NCBI RefSeq assembly: GCF_003584135.1
Contig: NZ_QXFI01000031.1
Location: 1-64,000, forward strand
Direction of reading: 5' to 3'
DNA length: 64,000 nucleotides
Source: Flagellimonas pelagia
Lineage (GTDB): Bacteria; Bacteroidota; Bacteroidia; Flavobacteriales; Flavobacteriaceae
Shown: one piece after another, positions 17,135-26,454 of the stretch
Numbering within the stretch: the first letter of the stretch is position 1
Layout of the letters: each line of letters begins with the position of its first letter
The notes under the pieces: model-generated
Databases searched by the model: none
What the model was told of the DNA's origin: nothing
The model's input: the letters and a program-made list of their open reading frames with translations, nothing else
Program-made: the position numbers and the translations under genes

Positions 17135-19352
17135 TCTTACCCAATTCGTTTATGAATAACCTATTGATTTCATCCTCATACTGGTTTCCCTTGCCTGGGT
17201 TGTTTTCGACTTGTGGTATCACCGAAAGCAGGTTTTTCTGAACCTCACCGTATTTCTCCTTTGTTCTGTTTATGGACTTGTCCAGATCCCGAAGCCCTTG
17301 AAGCACTTTTAAATATTTCACTGGTTCTTCAACAGCATTTTTAGCCAATTCGTTACCCGCATTTTGAAAAAGTACTCGATCCATTTCCGTAAAATTGGAC
17401 CCTTGGATCAGTTGTTGCAATCTTGATACTGTTTTACGGGAAGAAGCAAAGGACATCTGGTACTCAAACTCTTGTTTTTTGTCATAGTTGGAAATGGCCT
17501 CAATATCTCCCGTAAGTCTTTTTTCTTCCTTGATAGGCGGTGGGTCAAAGCCTATTCGGTGCACATAGATACGGGCACTGTTCTTGATTTCTTGAATGAT
17601 CTTTAAGGCCTTGTACTGATACGGTAACGATTTCTCCGGCTGGTACAATCTGAGGTACAGTTCCGCATCCCACATAATACTCAACGCGTCCCTGAGCTTT
17701 GCTTTCAATGATTTTTCGAACAAGGTGGATTCCTCTGGGTCATCATGGTTATGGAGGTAATCGTGCAAAGGGTCTTCCTCTTCCTCTCCTCCTTCTTCAC
17801 CATGCTCTTCATGTTCTTCGACCAAGTTGTGTTCGTTATCGCTATCGTGTTTATGGCTATAGGCATCCAAAAGGTCTTTTTCTTCGCCTTCCTCCCCCTC
17901 ATGTTGTTCGCTTTCAACGGAACTCACTTGTCCAGGAGCAGCCTGTAATTCAGTTTCGTCGCCCATAAACTGACCGTATTTTAACCGAAGGGATTTTTGG
18001 TCAAAACCCAGTTCATTGCTCTTGAACTTAAAATCCTTTTCAGAAAGGTTGGGTTGGTCCTTAATCAATCTTTCGGTATCGATAATCAATTGTCGCTGAC
18101 TCCTAAAATAATCGGGCATTTGATCCACGCCCAAGGTGCTCTCCACGGCAAAATCATCGGTAATGGTGTCGCGAATAACTGCAAAGTATGTCTCACTTCT
18201 CGAAATATTGGGAGTCGGAATTTTATTGTCCTTAGCCTCCACATAAAAGTAAAGCTCATCCCCTGGATCCATTTTCAATTTGTCCAGATCCAGTAGCTTT
18301 TTCAGTTGCAATTGTTTTTTTCCTTTGGAAAGTGTACCGTCAAAACGAATGGTCTCCTCGCGAAACTTGACCGATTCCCCGGAACCCTTGCTCACCGTTG
18401 CTACAATGTAGGCGTCGTTGATTCCAAAATCGTCCGAGACCTTGGTGTTCAGAGGCAATTGCTTCACCTCATCAAATTCAAAATAGCTGTATTGGTCCAA
18501 TCCGTCAATTTCAACCAAGGGAGCTTGATCTTCAATCGCTTCCAAGGAATACAGATCGGTCACAAATTTGTTTCCGTTTGCGTCCTCAAATGAAAAACTA
18601 TAAAACCCTGATGTTTCCAATGTTTGGGAAAGATTAAAACCTCCATTCTTTTGACTCAGGGTAAATATTTCTCCCATCCTGTCCATGCGAACGTTGGAAA
18701 CTTCCCCGTCAAATTCCAATTGCCACGAAATCACAGCACCAGTTACGGCGCTAATATTCGGGTTCTCCGTACTTACGCTGGCAATGTCGGTATAATCAGG
18801 TTGATCGATGGTAATCTTGGTCGAGCTGAGTTTGGGGATTGCTACATTGGTTTCCACGGAATCCAAAGGAGCAAATTGTATGCTTTGAGGGGTTGAAGGT
18901 GTTTTTGGATTTTGCTGAAATTCCTTCAGCATAAATTGGGTGGCCAGTCCAATCATAATCAACCCGAACATCACCATGGCCGCCATGGGTAGCTGATGCG
19001 GAGGTTTCAATTTAGGAATGACTGCATCCAATTGAGCAGCCACACGATAGCGTTGTAACTTGGAAAGATTGGAAAGTTCGGATGGTGGCATCAGCAACAG
19101 GACACTGCTATAACCAGCTTCCGGTACATGGGCATCCACATAAGCGACCGTTTGCTCCGAAGACAATTTCCAAGGCTTGAAAAGTAATAAAGCTACCGCC
19201 ATACCCACGACAAAACCTAAAATCCCAAGGTAGAAACTCTGGCTTGCCAGATAAGCAAGACCGGCAACGCCAAAAGCATACAAAATACATTCCGTGTACT
19301 GCACCAGTTGCCATCGCCTTTTAAAGTCGTTCAATCGCTCATCCCCCATCAT
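17127..19352 (-). CDS. DUF4175-like membrane protein with His/acidic repeat, BatA-operon associated
   Basis: About 741 residues. I place the start at 19352 (MMGDERLNDFKRRW) because it forms an ATGA overlap with the stop of the BatA-like gene; longer reading to 19418 would lie inside that gene. Two N-terminal membrane helices (ILYAFGVAGLAYLASQ, LGILGFVVGMAVALLLF) and a third near residue 130 precede a large beta-rich periplasmic part and a long helical C-terminal half. Around residues 480-550 is a strongly acidic, histidine-rich stretch in which the pattern DAYSHKHDS is echoed by HDYLHNHDD, suggesting an internal duplication or metal-binding linker. Function unknown; the operon points to envelope stress or aerotolerance-type roles. 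Confidence 0.72.
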   Translation of the reverse strand: MMGDERLNDFKRRWQLVQYTECILYAFGVAGLAYLASQSFYLGILGFVVGMAVALLLFKPWKLSSEQTVAYVDAHVPEAGYSSVLLLMPPSELSNLSKLQRYRVAAQLDAVIPKLKPPHQLPMAAMVMFGLIMIGLATQFMLKEFQQNPKTPSTPQSIQFAPLDSVETNVAIPKLSSTKITIDQPDYTDIASVSTENPNISAVTGAVISWQLEFDGEVSNVRMDRMGEIFTLSQKNGGFNLSQTLETSGFYSFSFEDANGNKFVTDLYSLEAIEDQAPLVEIDGLDQYSYFEFDEVKQLPLNTKVSDDFGINDAYIVATVSKGSGESVKFREETIRFDGTLSKGKKQLQLKKLLDLDKLKMDPGDELYFYVEAKDNKIPTPNISRSETYFAVIRDTITDDFAVESTLGVDQMPDYFRSQRQLIIDTERLIKDQPNLSEKDFKFKSNELGFDQKSLRLKYGQFMGDETELQAAPGQVSSVESEQHEGEEGEEKDLLDAYSHKHDSDNEHNLVEEHEEHGEEGGEEEEDPLHDYLHNHDDPEESTLFEKSLKAKLRDALSIMWDAELYLRLYQPEKSLPYQYKALKIIQEIKNSARIYVHRIGFDPPPIKEEKRLTGDIEAISNYDKKQEFEYQMSFASSRKTVSRLQQLIQGSNFTEMDRVLFQNAGNELAKNAVEEPVKYLKVLQGLRDLDKSINRTKEKYGEVQKNLLSVIPQVENNPGKGNQYEDEINRLFINELGKND

Positions 19353-20629
19353 TGTCTTTTTACATATGCGGTTACACGTTCCAAGATCATGAAAAGCACC
19401 AGTATCCAAAACACCCATTGGGATACATCCAGTAGTGTAGTCCTTTCCTTTTTCTTAGGCTCTCCAACATAGTTGGGTCTTAATTCCGACACATCCATTT
19501 GGCGCTCATCATATTGGGTTACCAATGGTGTTACGGCCGAATCCAAATCCAAAAGGCGTAGCAATTGTTCCGTAAAATGCTGTTCGGTGGTATTTTCCGT
19601 ATTCAATTTTGAAGTAAGCCAATACACATTGGATTGGCCGCTTTCCTCAATCAATGAATTGGATAATGTGTTCTTCTGGAAGATCAACCATTTCCCCGGT
19701 TTGGGCTCCCAATCGTCCTTGCGAAGCCAAATATTCAAGCCGGTCTCGTCTTCATTTACAACATCAGCATCAACGCTTTGGACTTGGATTTTTCGATCCA
19801 AAAACTTCGAAAGCGCACGAAAGGAAGCTTCCAGATATTGCCGATCCGTTTCGAATTCTGTATCCGCCATGATGTTGATATGGATCGTATCCAAATCCAC
19901 TAAGGGTACAGTTTGCATATTCCCATCGACCTCTAATTTCAAACTATCCTTCTGCACGCTAAATCCATCGGATAGTGTTTGCTTTTTGAAATAGGTGGTT
20001 TGTCCGTTACCTTCCAACGAAACCAATTCCAACTCTTTTTCTCTTTGATAAGCCAAGAGCGGTTTTTCAAAAAGGGTATCGGACTCCATTACTACCCAAT
20101 GGATTTTTTTGTGGGTCTTGGGCCGCATGGATTTCACCCCTTCCACATATGCCCTTGTAAAAACCACGATACTGTCCGAAGCCAAAGAATCCATCCGTTG
20201 CACCAACTGCCAATATAGCGGAACCATAGGTTCCGATGGTAACTCCAAATCCTGTTTCCATTCTGGAAATCCTTGTTTTAAGAGCAATACTCGTGAGGTT
20301 TCCCCTAAACTATCCAACAATCCTATTAATGAGGAATGATGGGCCAAAGAAGGCTCCACCAAATAAGTTATCTGTTTTTTATTGGGTTGGATGCGCCATT
20401 GTGGACCGGCCATCAACATCACCACCAATGCCAAGATTAACATCCGAAGCAACAATAACAACCATTCGTTCAGTTGTATGCTGCTGGATTGTCTGGAATT
20501 GGATTCGTCCAACAATTGAACACTTCCAATTTTAATGGTCTTGGCCTCCTTTTTACTCCACAAATGAATGGCCAAGGGAACCAGAAGTCCCAGCAAAGCC
20601 CACAAGTATGTCGGATGGGTGAAAACCAT
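19349..20629 (-). CDS. BatA-like protein (aerotolerance regulator N-terminal domain)
   Basis: A 426-residue inner-membrane protein starting with the BatA/N-terminal aerotolerance signature (FTHPTYLWALLGLLVPLAIHLWSKKEAKTI), a second helix near residue 60 (WLLLLLRMLILALVVMLMAG) and a C-terminal helix (VFWILVLFMILERV). The middle is a degenerate von Willebrand-like region without a clear MIDAS motif. Its start codon shares one base with the stop of the DUF58 gene (TAATG), and its stop overlaps the next start (ATGA), showing translational coupling along the operon. Bat proteins together with MoxR and DUF58 are linked to envelope stress in Bacteroidetes and others, but the molecular role is not established. 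Confidence 0.8.
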   Translation of the reverse strand: MVFTHPTYLWALLGLLVPLAIHLWSKKEAKTIKIGSVQLLDESNSRQSSSIQLNEWLLLLLRMLILALVVMLMAGPQWRIQPNKKQITYLVEPSLAHHSSLIGLLDSLGETSRVLLLKQGFPEWKQDLELPSEPMVPLYWQLVQRMDSLASDSIVVFTRAYVEGVKSMRPKTHKKIHWVVMESDTLFEKPLLAYQREKELELVSLEGNGQTTYFKKQTLSDGFSVQKDSLKLEVDGNMQTVPLVDLDTIHINIMADTEFETDRQYLEASFRALSKFLDRKIQVQSVDADVVNEDETGLNIWLRKDDWEPKPGKWLIFQKNTLSNSLIEESGQSNVYWLTSKLNTENTTEQHFTEQLLRLLDLDSAVTPLVTQYDERQMDVSELRPNYVGEPKKKERTTLLDVSQWVFWILVLFMILERVTAYVKRQ

Positions 20630-21528
20630 TAATTGAGTCGTATACGTTCTTTTAAAAATAATTGCAGGGCATCACCCAAATGGGCATCCATGCGAAATAC
20701 ATAATGGCTGATGCCTTGTGAGAGCAATCTTTCCTTGGTTCGGGCAATCTTATCTTCCAATGCTTTCAAATAAGCTGCTTTGGCCTTGTTGACATCTACC
20801 TTGACCTTGGTTCCGGTTTCCAAATCCTCAAAAGTGACGGACTTTTTAAAATCAAAATCCATTTCGTTCCCCGCCATAATTTGGATGACCACCACCTCGT
20901 TGTTAGCCGTTTTCAAACTTTTGATAAAATCCGAAAGCTCTGCGGTTTCCTCGTACATATCGGTCAAAAAGAAAACCAATTCCTTGGTGCCCCTGTTGTG
21001 TATTCGTTTTGCCGCCACGGAAAGTTCTGGCCATTTTCCTTTGGAAGAAATTTGAAGGAGTTCCAACAACATCCGGTTGTAATGTTTTTGATCCGCTTTG
21101 GGATAGATGCTCACAAAGTCATCTTGGTTCAAGGCAAAAAGACCAACGGCATCTCCTTGCTTTTGGGCCAAGTGCGACAAACAGGCCACCAAAATTCTTG
21201 CAAATTCTAGCTTAGAGACCCCATTTTCGGTGTGTTCCATGGAAGCACTGGCATCCACAATGAATTTGACCACCACTTGACTTTCCACTTCGGACTGTTT
21301 GATGTAATATTTTCCCGAGCGTGCCAACATTTTCCAGTCCAGCAATCTTAAGTCATCTCCGGGTTCATAACCACGGTATTGACTAAACTCCATACCAGGA
21401 CCCACACTCTTACTCCGGTGCAACCCGGACAAATAGCCTTCCACCACAATACGGGATATCAGGGAAAGTCCCGACACCGTATTGATAACTTCTGGTTTTA
21501 ATAGATCGTGGTAATCCCTTGTGGCCAT
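20629..21528 (-). CDS. DUF58 / von Willebrand-like protein of the MoxR operon
   Basis: A 299-residue cytoplasmic protein. The hallmark DUF58 segment is MEFSQYRGYEPGDDLRLLDWKMLARSGKYYIKQ (around residues 47-79). A vWA-like domain follows, with the MIDAS-type DASASM motif near residue 93 and LTDMYEE near 190. Proteins of this type are partners of MoxR AAA ATPases, which are thought to act as chaperones inserting metal or assembling complexes. It sits between a 54-residue membrane protein gene (25-base gap) and the BatA-like gene (one-base overlap), all on the minus strand. Confidence 0.88.
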   Translation of the reverse strand: MATRDYHDLLKPEVINTVSGLSLISRIVVEGYLSGLHRSKSVGPGMEFSQYRGYEPGDDLRLLDWKMLARSGKYYIKQSEVESQVVVKFIVDASASMEHTENGVSKLEFARILVACLSHLAQKQGDAVGLFALNQDDFVSIYPKADQKHYNRMLLELLQISSKGKWPELSVAAKRIHNRGTKELVFFLTDMYEETAELSDFIKSLKTANNEVVVIQIMAGNEMDFDFKKSVTFEDLETGTKVKVDVNKAKAAYLKALEDKIARTKERLLSQGISHYVFRMDAHLGDALQLFLKERIRLN

Positions 21529-21553
21529 TGTTTATTTTGTTAGACTTTTATTG

Positions 21554-21718
21554 TTAGAACCATTGAGCTAGAATTATAAAAAGAATTGTCACCAATACCA
21601 GACCAACAATTACTGAGTACTGTTCATACATCATGTCAACAAACTTACCTTTGAATCCGTGCCAAACCCAAAGCACAATTCCTCCAAAAAATCTAAATAT
21701 TATAGTACCACCCATCAT
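21554..21718 (-). CDS. 54-residue predicted membrane protein between MoxR and DUF58
   Basis: An open frame of 54 codons from ATG at 21718 (ATGATG, so 21715 is an alternative) to TAA at 21554. It begins MMGGTIIFRFFGGIVLWVW, has a short polar middle with GFKGKFVDMM, and ends with a strong transmembrane helix (SVIVGLVLVTILFIILAQWF). The gaps on both sides are tight, 24 bases from the moxR stop and 25 bases to the DUF58 start, which is the spacing expected for a real operon member and leaves no other explanation for this 214-base interval. Function unknown; a small membrane partner of the MoxR/DUF58 system is plausible. It is short enough to be missed by gene callers. Confidence 0.68.
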   Translation of the reverse strand: MMGGTIIFRFFGGIVLWVWHGFKGKFVDMMYEQYSVIVGLVLVTILFIILAQWF

Positions 21719-21742
21719 CGTCCATTATAACTCGGGAAAACC

Positions 21743-22750
21743 TTACTTCCCATCTTTTAATTTGATGGCATCCAAGATGTGTTGGGTCACTGCATCCGAA
21801 GTGATACCTTCGGCCTCGGCCCTAAAATTCACCAACACTCGATGGCGCAACACAGGCAATGCCACTGTTTTAAGGTCCTCCAAAGAGACAGCCAAGCGTC
21901 CTTCCAAAAGGGCATTGGCCTTGGCCGTCAAGATCATGGCCTGCCCGGCACGGGGACCTGCTCCCCAGTCCACCCATTGTTTTACATAGTCCACAGAAGT
22001 AGTATCTGGTCTTGTGGCACGGATCACATCACTCACATATTGGATAAGTCCATCGCTAATGGAAACTTCCCGCACCAATTGCTGCAACCGCACAATATCA
22101 TCACCAGTAATCACCTTGTTCAATTGGGCCTTTTTGGTTCCTGTGGTCGCCTTTAAAATGGCCGTTTCATCTTTGTCCGTTGGATAGCCAATTTTGATGT
22201 ATAACAAGAAACGATCCTGTTGCGCTTCTGGCAATACAAAAGTCCCAGACTGTTCAATCGGGTTTTGGGTCGCCAAAATGAAAAAGGGTCTATCCAAAGG
22301 ATAGGTCTTGTCCCCATAGGTCACTTCAAATTCTTGCATGGCTTCCAAAAGGGCCGCTTGCGTCTTAGGCGGGGTCCTATTGATCTCATCCGCCAAAATG
22401 ATATTGGAAAAAATGGGACCCTTGTTGAACTTGAAGAATTTTTTACCCGTGGTATGGTCCTCTTCCAATATTTCGGTTCCTATAATATCAGAAGGCATCA
22501 GATCCGGGGTAAACTGTATCCGCTTGAATTTTAAATCGATGGCATTGGCAAGGGTTCGAATCATCAAGGTCTTGGCAAGTCCGGGTACACCTTCCAAAAG
22601 GGCATGGCCGCCGGCCAAAAAGGTAATGAGCAATTGGGACACGGTTTCTTCCTGCCCGATGATCACCTTGCCTATTTCTTTTTTGAGCGCCTTGAGCTTA
22701 TCGGAGAGCCCCTCCACCTCGCTCGCAATTTGTTGTAGTTCTTTGTCCAA
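21743..22750 (-). CDS. MoxR-family AAA+ ATPase
   Basis: A 335-residue AAA+ ATPase. Walker A-like segment GGHALLEGVPGLAKTLMIRT is near residue 51, Walker B ILADEINRTPPKTQAALLEAM near 117, sensor 1 ILATQNPIEQSGTFVLPEAQQDRFL near 158, and the C-terminal lid helices follow. MoxR proteins work as chaperone-like remodelling ATPases with vWA-domain partners, here the DUF58 protein encoded downstream. It is 10 bases from the stop of the DUF4159 gene, so the operon likely starts at 23387 or earlier. Confidence 0.94.
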   Translation of the reverse strand: MDKELQQIASEVEGLSDKLKALKKEIGKVIIGQEETVSQLLITFLAGGHALLEGVPGLAKTLMIRTLANAIDLKFKRIQFTPDLMPSDIIGTEILEEDHTTGKKFFKFNKGPIFSNIILADEINRTPPKTQAALLEAMQEFEVTYGDKTYPLDRPFFILATQNPIEQSGTFVLPEAQQDRFLLYIKIGYPTDKDETAILKATTGTKKAQLNKVITGDDIVRLQQLVREVSISDGLIQYVSDVIRATRPDTTSVDYVKQWVDWGAGPRAGQAMILTAKANALLEGRLAVSLEDLKTVALPVLRHRVLVNFRAEAEGITSDAVTQHILDAIKLKDGK

Positions 22751-22760
22751 GTTAGTATCG

Positions 22761-23387
22761 TTAAGAGGTTAGGGCATAAAGGACAATATTCACCGCAAAC
22801 CGGGTATTGTCAATTTTATACCATCGTTTGTTCCTAAAATCGTAATCCCATTCGCAACCATAATCCTTGTTGCTGTAGAGTACCCCAATGCGCCCATTGA
22901 TGATGATGGCCTTGAGGTAATCGTGCACCAGATCATCCCCCCAACCATTCAGTTCTTGGGAAGTGGTGGGCGGACCGTCCTCAAATTCAAAAAAAATGGA
23001 ATAGATCTCATGATCGTTCGGGATTTTTTGCAGCTGACCCGGTCCAAAGATCTCTTCCATCTGCCGTTCAAAGGATTTGGCAAAAAGCCCATCGATGTCG
23101 TGGTTGCAATCGTCAGCAAAAACAAATCCACCATTGCGGACGTATTTTTCAAAGTTTTCCCTTTCCTTTTTGGTGAACTGGACCAATTTATGTCCCGAGA
23201 TATAGCAAAAGGGACTTTTGAAAATATCGTCGCTCGCCAAAGTGATGATCTTTTCTTGGGTGTCCACTTTCAAGGTCGTGTACTCGACCAACGAATTCAA
23301 CAGATTGGAGGGCATGCGTTGATCCACGTCCCAATCGCCGGATTCGTATTGTAAACGGGTGAAAAAGAATTCGTTGTCCACTGCCAT
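22761..23387 (-). CDS. DUF4159-domain protein
   Basis: A 208-residue protein matching the DUF4159 pattern: FFFTRLQYESGDWDVDQRMPSN at the start, KSPFCYISGHKLVQFTKKERENFEKYVRNGGFVFADDCNH in the middle (residues about 57-95), and IVLYALTS at the end. The fold resembles a glutamine amidotransferase-like domain without clear catalytic residues. No signal peptide is seen in this version, though many relatives are exported. It is the first gene of the MoxR-DUF58-BatA operon and has the same strand and close spacing. Function unknown. Confidence 0.82.
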   Translation of the reverse strand: MAVDNEFFFTRLQYESGDWDVDQRMPSNLLNSLVEYTTLKVDTQEKIITLASDDIFKSPFCYISGHKLVQFTKKERENFEKYVRNGGFVFADDCNHDIDGLFAKSFERQMEEIFGPGQLQKIPNDHEIYSIFFEFEDGPPTTSQELNGWGDDLVHDYLKAIIINGRIGVLYSNKDYGCEWDYDFRNKRWYKIDNTRFAVNIVLYALTS

Positions 23388-23419
23388 AAAGGTTGTAGGC
23401 TACACCATTATCAAAATAA

Positions 23420-23455
23420 AAACTGGCGGTTTCGGAGCACCTCAACCACCAGTTT
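23420..23455 (-). terminator. Terminator after tldE-like gene
   Basis: Twelve-base arms at 23420-23431 and 23444-23455 pair with a single G-T, with a 12-base loop. On the minus strand the stem runs into a TTTTTATTTTG tail. It lies between the TldE-like stop codon and the DUF4159 start, separating the two operons. Confidence 0.75.
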
Positions 23456-23471
23456 GCTTTTGTTCGAATTT

Positions 23472-24788
23472 TTATACTGCGTCCGAGAGACTGGTGAACG
23501 TAAAGTCTCGAATCTTCATATAAGGAATCAGGTTACCGTCTACACGGACTTGTTTCCCCAATGACTCAAGGTTGTTGAGCATGATGATCGGACTTTCGTT
23601 GAACCTGAAGTTTTTGATCGGATGTTTGATCTTTCCGTTTTCAATATAAAAAGTTCCGTCACGGGTCAATCCTGTGTAGAGCAAGGTTTGGGGATCCACA
23701 CTTCGGATGTACCAAAAACGGGTCACCAAGATGCCTTTTTTGGTTCCTGCAATCATATCCTCTAAACTTTCATCGCCTCCTTCCATGATTCCATTGCTGG
23801 GGAACGGAACAGGATCAACACCTTTTTGTTCCGCCCAATAGCGATCATAAGCCAGATTCTTGACCACACCATTTTCAATCCATTTGGTTTTCTTCAAGGG
23901 CATGCCCTCGCCGTTCCAAGTGGAGGTGGGCACATCAGGATGCAATGGATCGGACCAAATATTGACACGTTCATCCACAATTTTCTGGCCCAATTTGTTA
24001 CCACCATCTTTGGCGGACATAAAGCTACGTCCCTCATCCGCAGAACGGGCATTGAACGAACGGAACATGTTGCCCAACAAATCGGAGGCCGCTGCGGGCT
24101 CCAAAATCACCGTATATTTTCCAGGCTCTATGGCTTTTGCCTCGCGAGACATCACAGCCTTGTCGATTGCCACTTTGGATGCTTCCGCCGCATCAAATTT
24201 GGTAATATCATTATAATCCCTGGTCACCCAACCTGAACCGGTACCATCGTTGGTACGCATGGTGACGGTAAAATCCATATTGGTGGATTTGTTATAGGCG
24301 AACAAACCGTTTGAATTGATCATGGCCGAAAAACGGGCACCATCATTCAAGAATCCAGCTGCAGTTACATCTTTGGCCGCAGCAGGAACAATGCTCTTAC
24401 TGGCCACTTCTGCCCTAAATTCTGGCGTAGTGTTGGCCGTAGCCTCTACATAAGTGATGGATTCGTCATAGACTTGAGGACTCAAAGGTGGCATAAACTC
24501 AGGGTTTTCTGGTGATAGGTTAGCCAATTCCTCTGCCCTGCGGACCACTTTTTCCAAAGAGGCGTCATCAAATTCATCTATGGTAGCGGTACCTACTTTT
24601 TTACCAAAACTGGATTGTACCACCAAGCTTTGACTGGACTGGTGTCCAGCGGTAGATACCGTATTTCGGGCATATCTAATGTTTCCACTATTTGTGCCAC
24701 CAAGGTTTATTTCACAGGCATCGGCCTTGGAAAAGCTCAACGCCTTTTCCAATATTTTTCTTGCTTCTTCTTCTGTATATATAGCCAT
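23472..24788 (-). CDS. TldE/PmbA-like subunit of the TldD/TldE protease
   Basis: A 438-residue PmbA/TldE-family protein, the non-catalytic partner of the heterodimeric TldD/TldE metalloprotease known for processing microcin B17 and CcdA in E. coli. The typical N-terminus (EEARKILEKALSFSKADACEINLGG) and the C-terminal beta-barrel segment (GTKKGILVTRFWYIRSVDPQTLLYTGLTRDGTFYIENG) are visible, and the HExxxH motif of the TldD partner is absent, as expected. It follows the TldD gene by 25 bases on the same strand, so the two subunits are made together. The natural substrate in Bacteroidetes is not known. Confidence 0.9.
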   Translation of the reverse strand: MAIYTEEEARKILEKALSFSKADACEINLGGTNSGNIRYARNTVSTAGHQSSQSLVVQSSFGKKVGTATIDEFDDASLEKVVRRAEELANLSPENPEFMPPLSPQVYDESITYVEATANTTPEFRAEVASKSIVPAAAKDVTAAGFLNDGARFSAMINSNGLFAYNKSTNMDFTVTMRTNDGTGSGWVTRDYNDITKFDAAEASKVAIDKAVMSREAKAIEPGKYTVILEPAAASDLLGNMFRSFNARSADEGRSFMSAKDGGNKLGQKIVDERVNIWSDPLHPDVPTSTWNGEGMPLKKTKWIENGVVKNLAYDRYWAEQKGVDPVPFPSNGIMEGGDESLEDMIAGTKKGILVTRFWYIRSVDPQTLLYTGLTRDGTFYIENGKIKHPIKNFRFNESPIIMLNNLESLGKQVRVDGNLIPYMKIRDFTFTSLSDAV

Positions 24789-24813
24789 TGTCTTATTATT
24801 TAAATGGAAAACC

Positions 24814-26454
24814 TTAAATGGTCCTACCTGTATTGATTACATTAATTCCATTGAATCTTGCCGTGGAGCTTCCATGGGAAACCGCACTGACCTGGGAAGG
24901 TTGTCCCTTACCATCAAAGAAGGAACCGAACAACCTGTAATCATCCTTATCGCAAATCTTCACACAAGAATTCCAGAACTCCTGAGTGTTGGATTGGTAG
25001 GCTACATCTTCCAACATACCCACAACCTCACCATTTTTGATTTCGTAGAACATGGTTCCACCAAATTGGAAATTATAACGTTGCTGATCGATGGAATAGG
25101 ATCCCCTACCCAAAATGTAGATTCCTTTTTCCACATCCTTGATCATATCCTGTAAAGAATATTTTTCCTTACCGGGTTCCAAGGAAACATTGGGCATACG
25201 CTGGAACTGTACATCTTCCCAGCTTTGTGCATAACAGCATCCGTGCGACTCGTTTTGGCCTATCACATGAACTTGGTCCCTGATGGCTTCGTAGTTCACC
25301 AAAACACCATTGCGGATCAAATCCCATTTTTTAGTCTTCACACCCTCATCATCATACCCAACGGCACCCAAAGAACCTACCTGTGTTTTATCGGCTACGA
25401 TGCTGACGGCATCACTTCCGTATTTGAAGTTTTTGGATTCCCATTTGTCCAATGTGGCAAAACTGGTTCCGGCATAGTTCGCCTCGTAACCCAAAACCCT
25501 ATCCAACTCCAAGGGGTGACCTACGGATTCGTGAATGGTTAGACCTAGGTGGTTGGGTTCCAACACCAAATCATATTTACCAGCTTCCACGGACTTGGCA
25601 GTGAGTTTATCTTTAGCTTGTTTAGCGGCCATAGTGGCGTCTTCCACGATGTCGTAGCTATTGCGATACAGTTTGATGCCCATGGGTCCGTTCAATTTTT
25701 CGGACTCCAATCCATCCATATACTCATAACCCATACCCATTGGGGCGCTCATGGCCTGACGGGTCCTGAATTTCCCTGCGGCACGATCAATGGCGGTTAC
25801 GTTGAACGTGGGCCAAATACGGTGTACATCTTGATCGATGTAGGAACCGTCGGTAGAGGCAAAATATTTTTGTTCGTTTACCATGAAAAGGGCAGAGTTC
25901 ACAAAGTTGGCACCATTCTCAATGGCGGCCGCATTGGCACTCAACAACAGGTCTACCTTATCTGAAATAGGTACTTCCTTGAAATCTTTCCGAATAGGTG
26001 TTTTCCAAGAAACCTCTCCGTAAGCTTCAACAGGAGCCAAAACTACTGGTTCCTTCTGAATCTTGGAGTTGGCCTTGGCTATGGCCACAGCTTGTTCGGT
26101 AGCTTTTTTGATCCCATCCTCGGTAACCGCGTTGGTAGATGCAAAACCCCAAGTGCCGTTGGCAATTACGCGGATTCCTATTCCGAAGGATTCCGTGTTT
26201 ACCACATTTTGGACCTTGTCCTCACGGGTGAATACGTACTGGTTCAAGTACCTTCCAATCCTTGCATCGGCATAGGTGGCGCCCAAGGATTTGGCTGTGT
26301 TCAGGGCCACATCGGCCATTTTCTTTTTGAGTACGACATCCATACCGGGTTCAAGAAGGGCCTCTGCGGGAATATTGTTCCCCAAGAGCAATGAAGGCAT
26401 CATCAGTGCCCCCGTTCCCAAACCGGCATACTGTACAAAACTTCTTCTTTTCAT
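24814..26454 (-). CDS. TldD-like metalloprotease with N-terminal signal
   Basis: A 546-residue TldD-family protein carrying the zinc motif HESVGH (HExxxH) in GLTIHESVGHPLELDRVLGYEANYAG. The C-terminal half shows the usual TldD segment NGVLVNYEAIRDQ and a last strand region with KICDKDDYRLFGSFFDGKGQPSQ. Unlike cytoplasmic E. coli TldD, the first 30 residues read MKRRSFVQYAGLGTGALMMP, a Tat-like signal (RRSF), so this protease may be exported or anchored. The partner encoded downstream shows no obvious signal, which raises the question of whether the pair works together in one compartment or the motif is not functional. Confidence 0.9.
   Translation of the reverse strand: MKRRSFVQYAGLGTGALMMPSLLLGNNIPAEALLEPGMDVVLKKKMADVALNTAKSLGATYADARIGRYLNQYVFTREDKVQNVVNTESFGIGIRVIANGTWGFASTNAVTEDGIKKATEQAVAIAKANSKIQKEPVVLAPVEAYGEVSWKTPIRKDFKEVPISDKVDLLLSANAAAIENGANFVNSALFMVNEQKYFASTDGSYIDQDVHRIWPTFNVTAIDRAAGKFRTRQAMSAPMGMGYEYMDGLESEKLNGPMGIKLYRNSYDIVEDATMAAKQAKDKLTAKSVEAGKYDLVLEPNHLGLTIHESVGHPLELDRVLGYEANYAGTSFATLDKWESKNFKYGSDAVSIVADKTQVGSLGAVGYDDEGVKTKKWDLIRNGVLVNYEAIRDQVHVIGQNESHGCCYAQSWEDVQFQRMPNVSLEPGKEKYSLQDMIKDVEKGIYILGRGSYSIDQQRYNFQFGGTMFYEIKNGEVVGMLEDVAYQSNTQEFWNSCVKICDKDDYRLFGSFFDGKGQPSQVSAVSHGSSTARFNGINVINTGRTI

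Noticed and set aside
19353-19418. Upstream start for the DUF4175-like gene at 19418
   Set aside because: It lies inside the BatA-like gene and adds 22 residues with no membrane or family signature; the ATGA overlap at 19352 is the better start.
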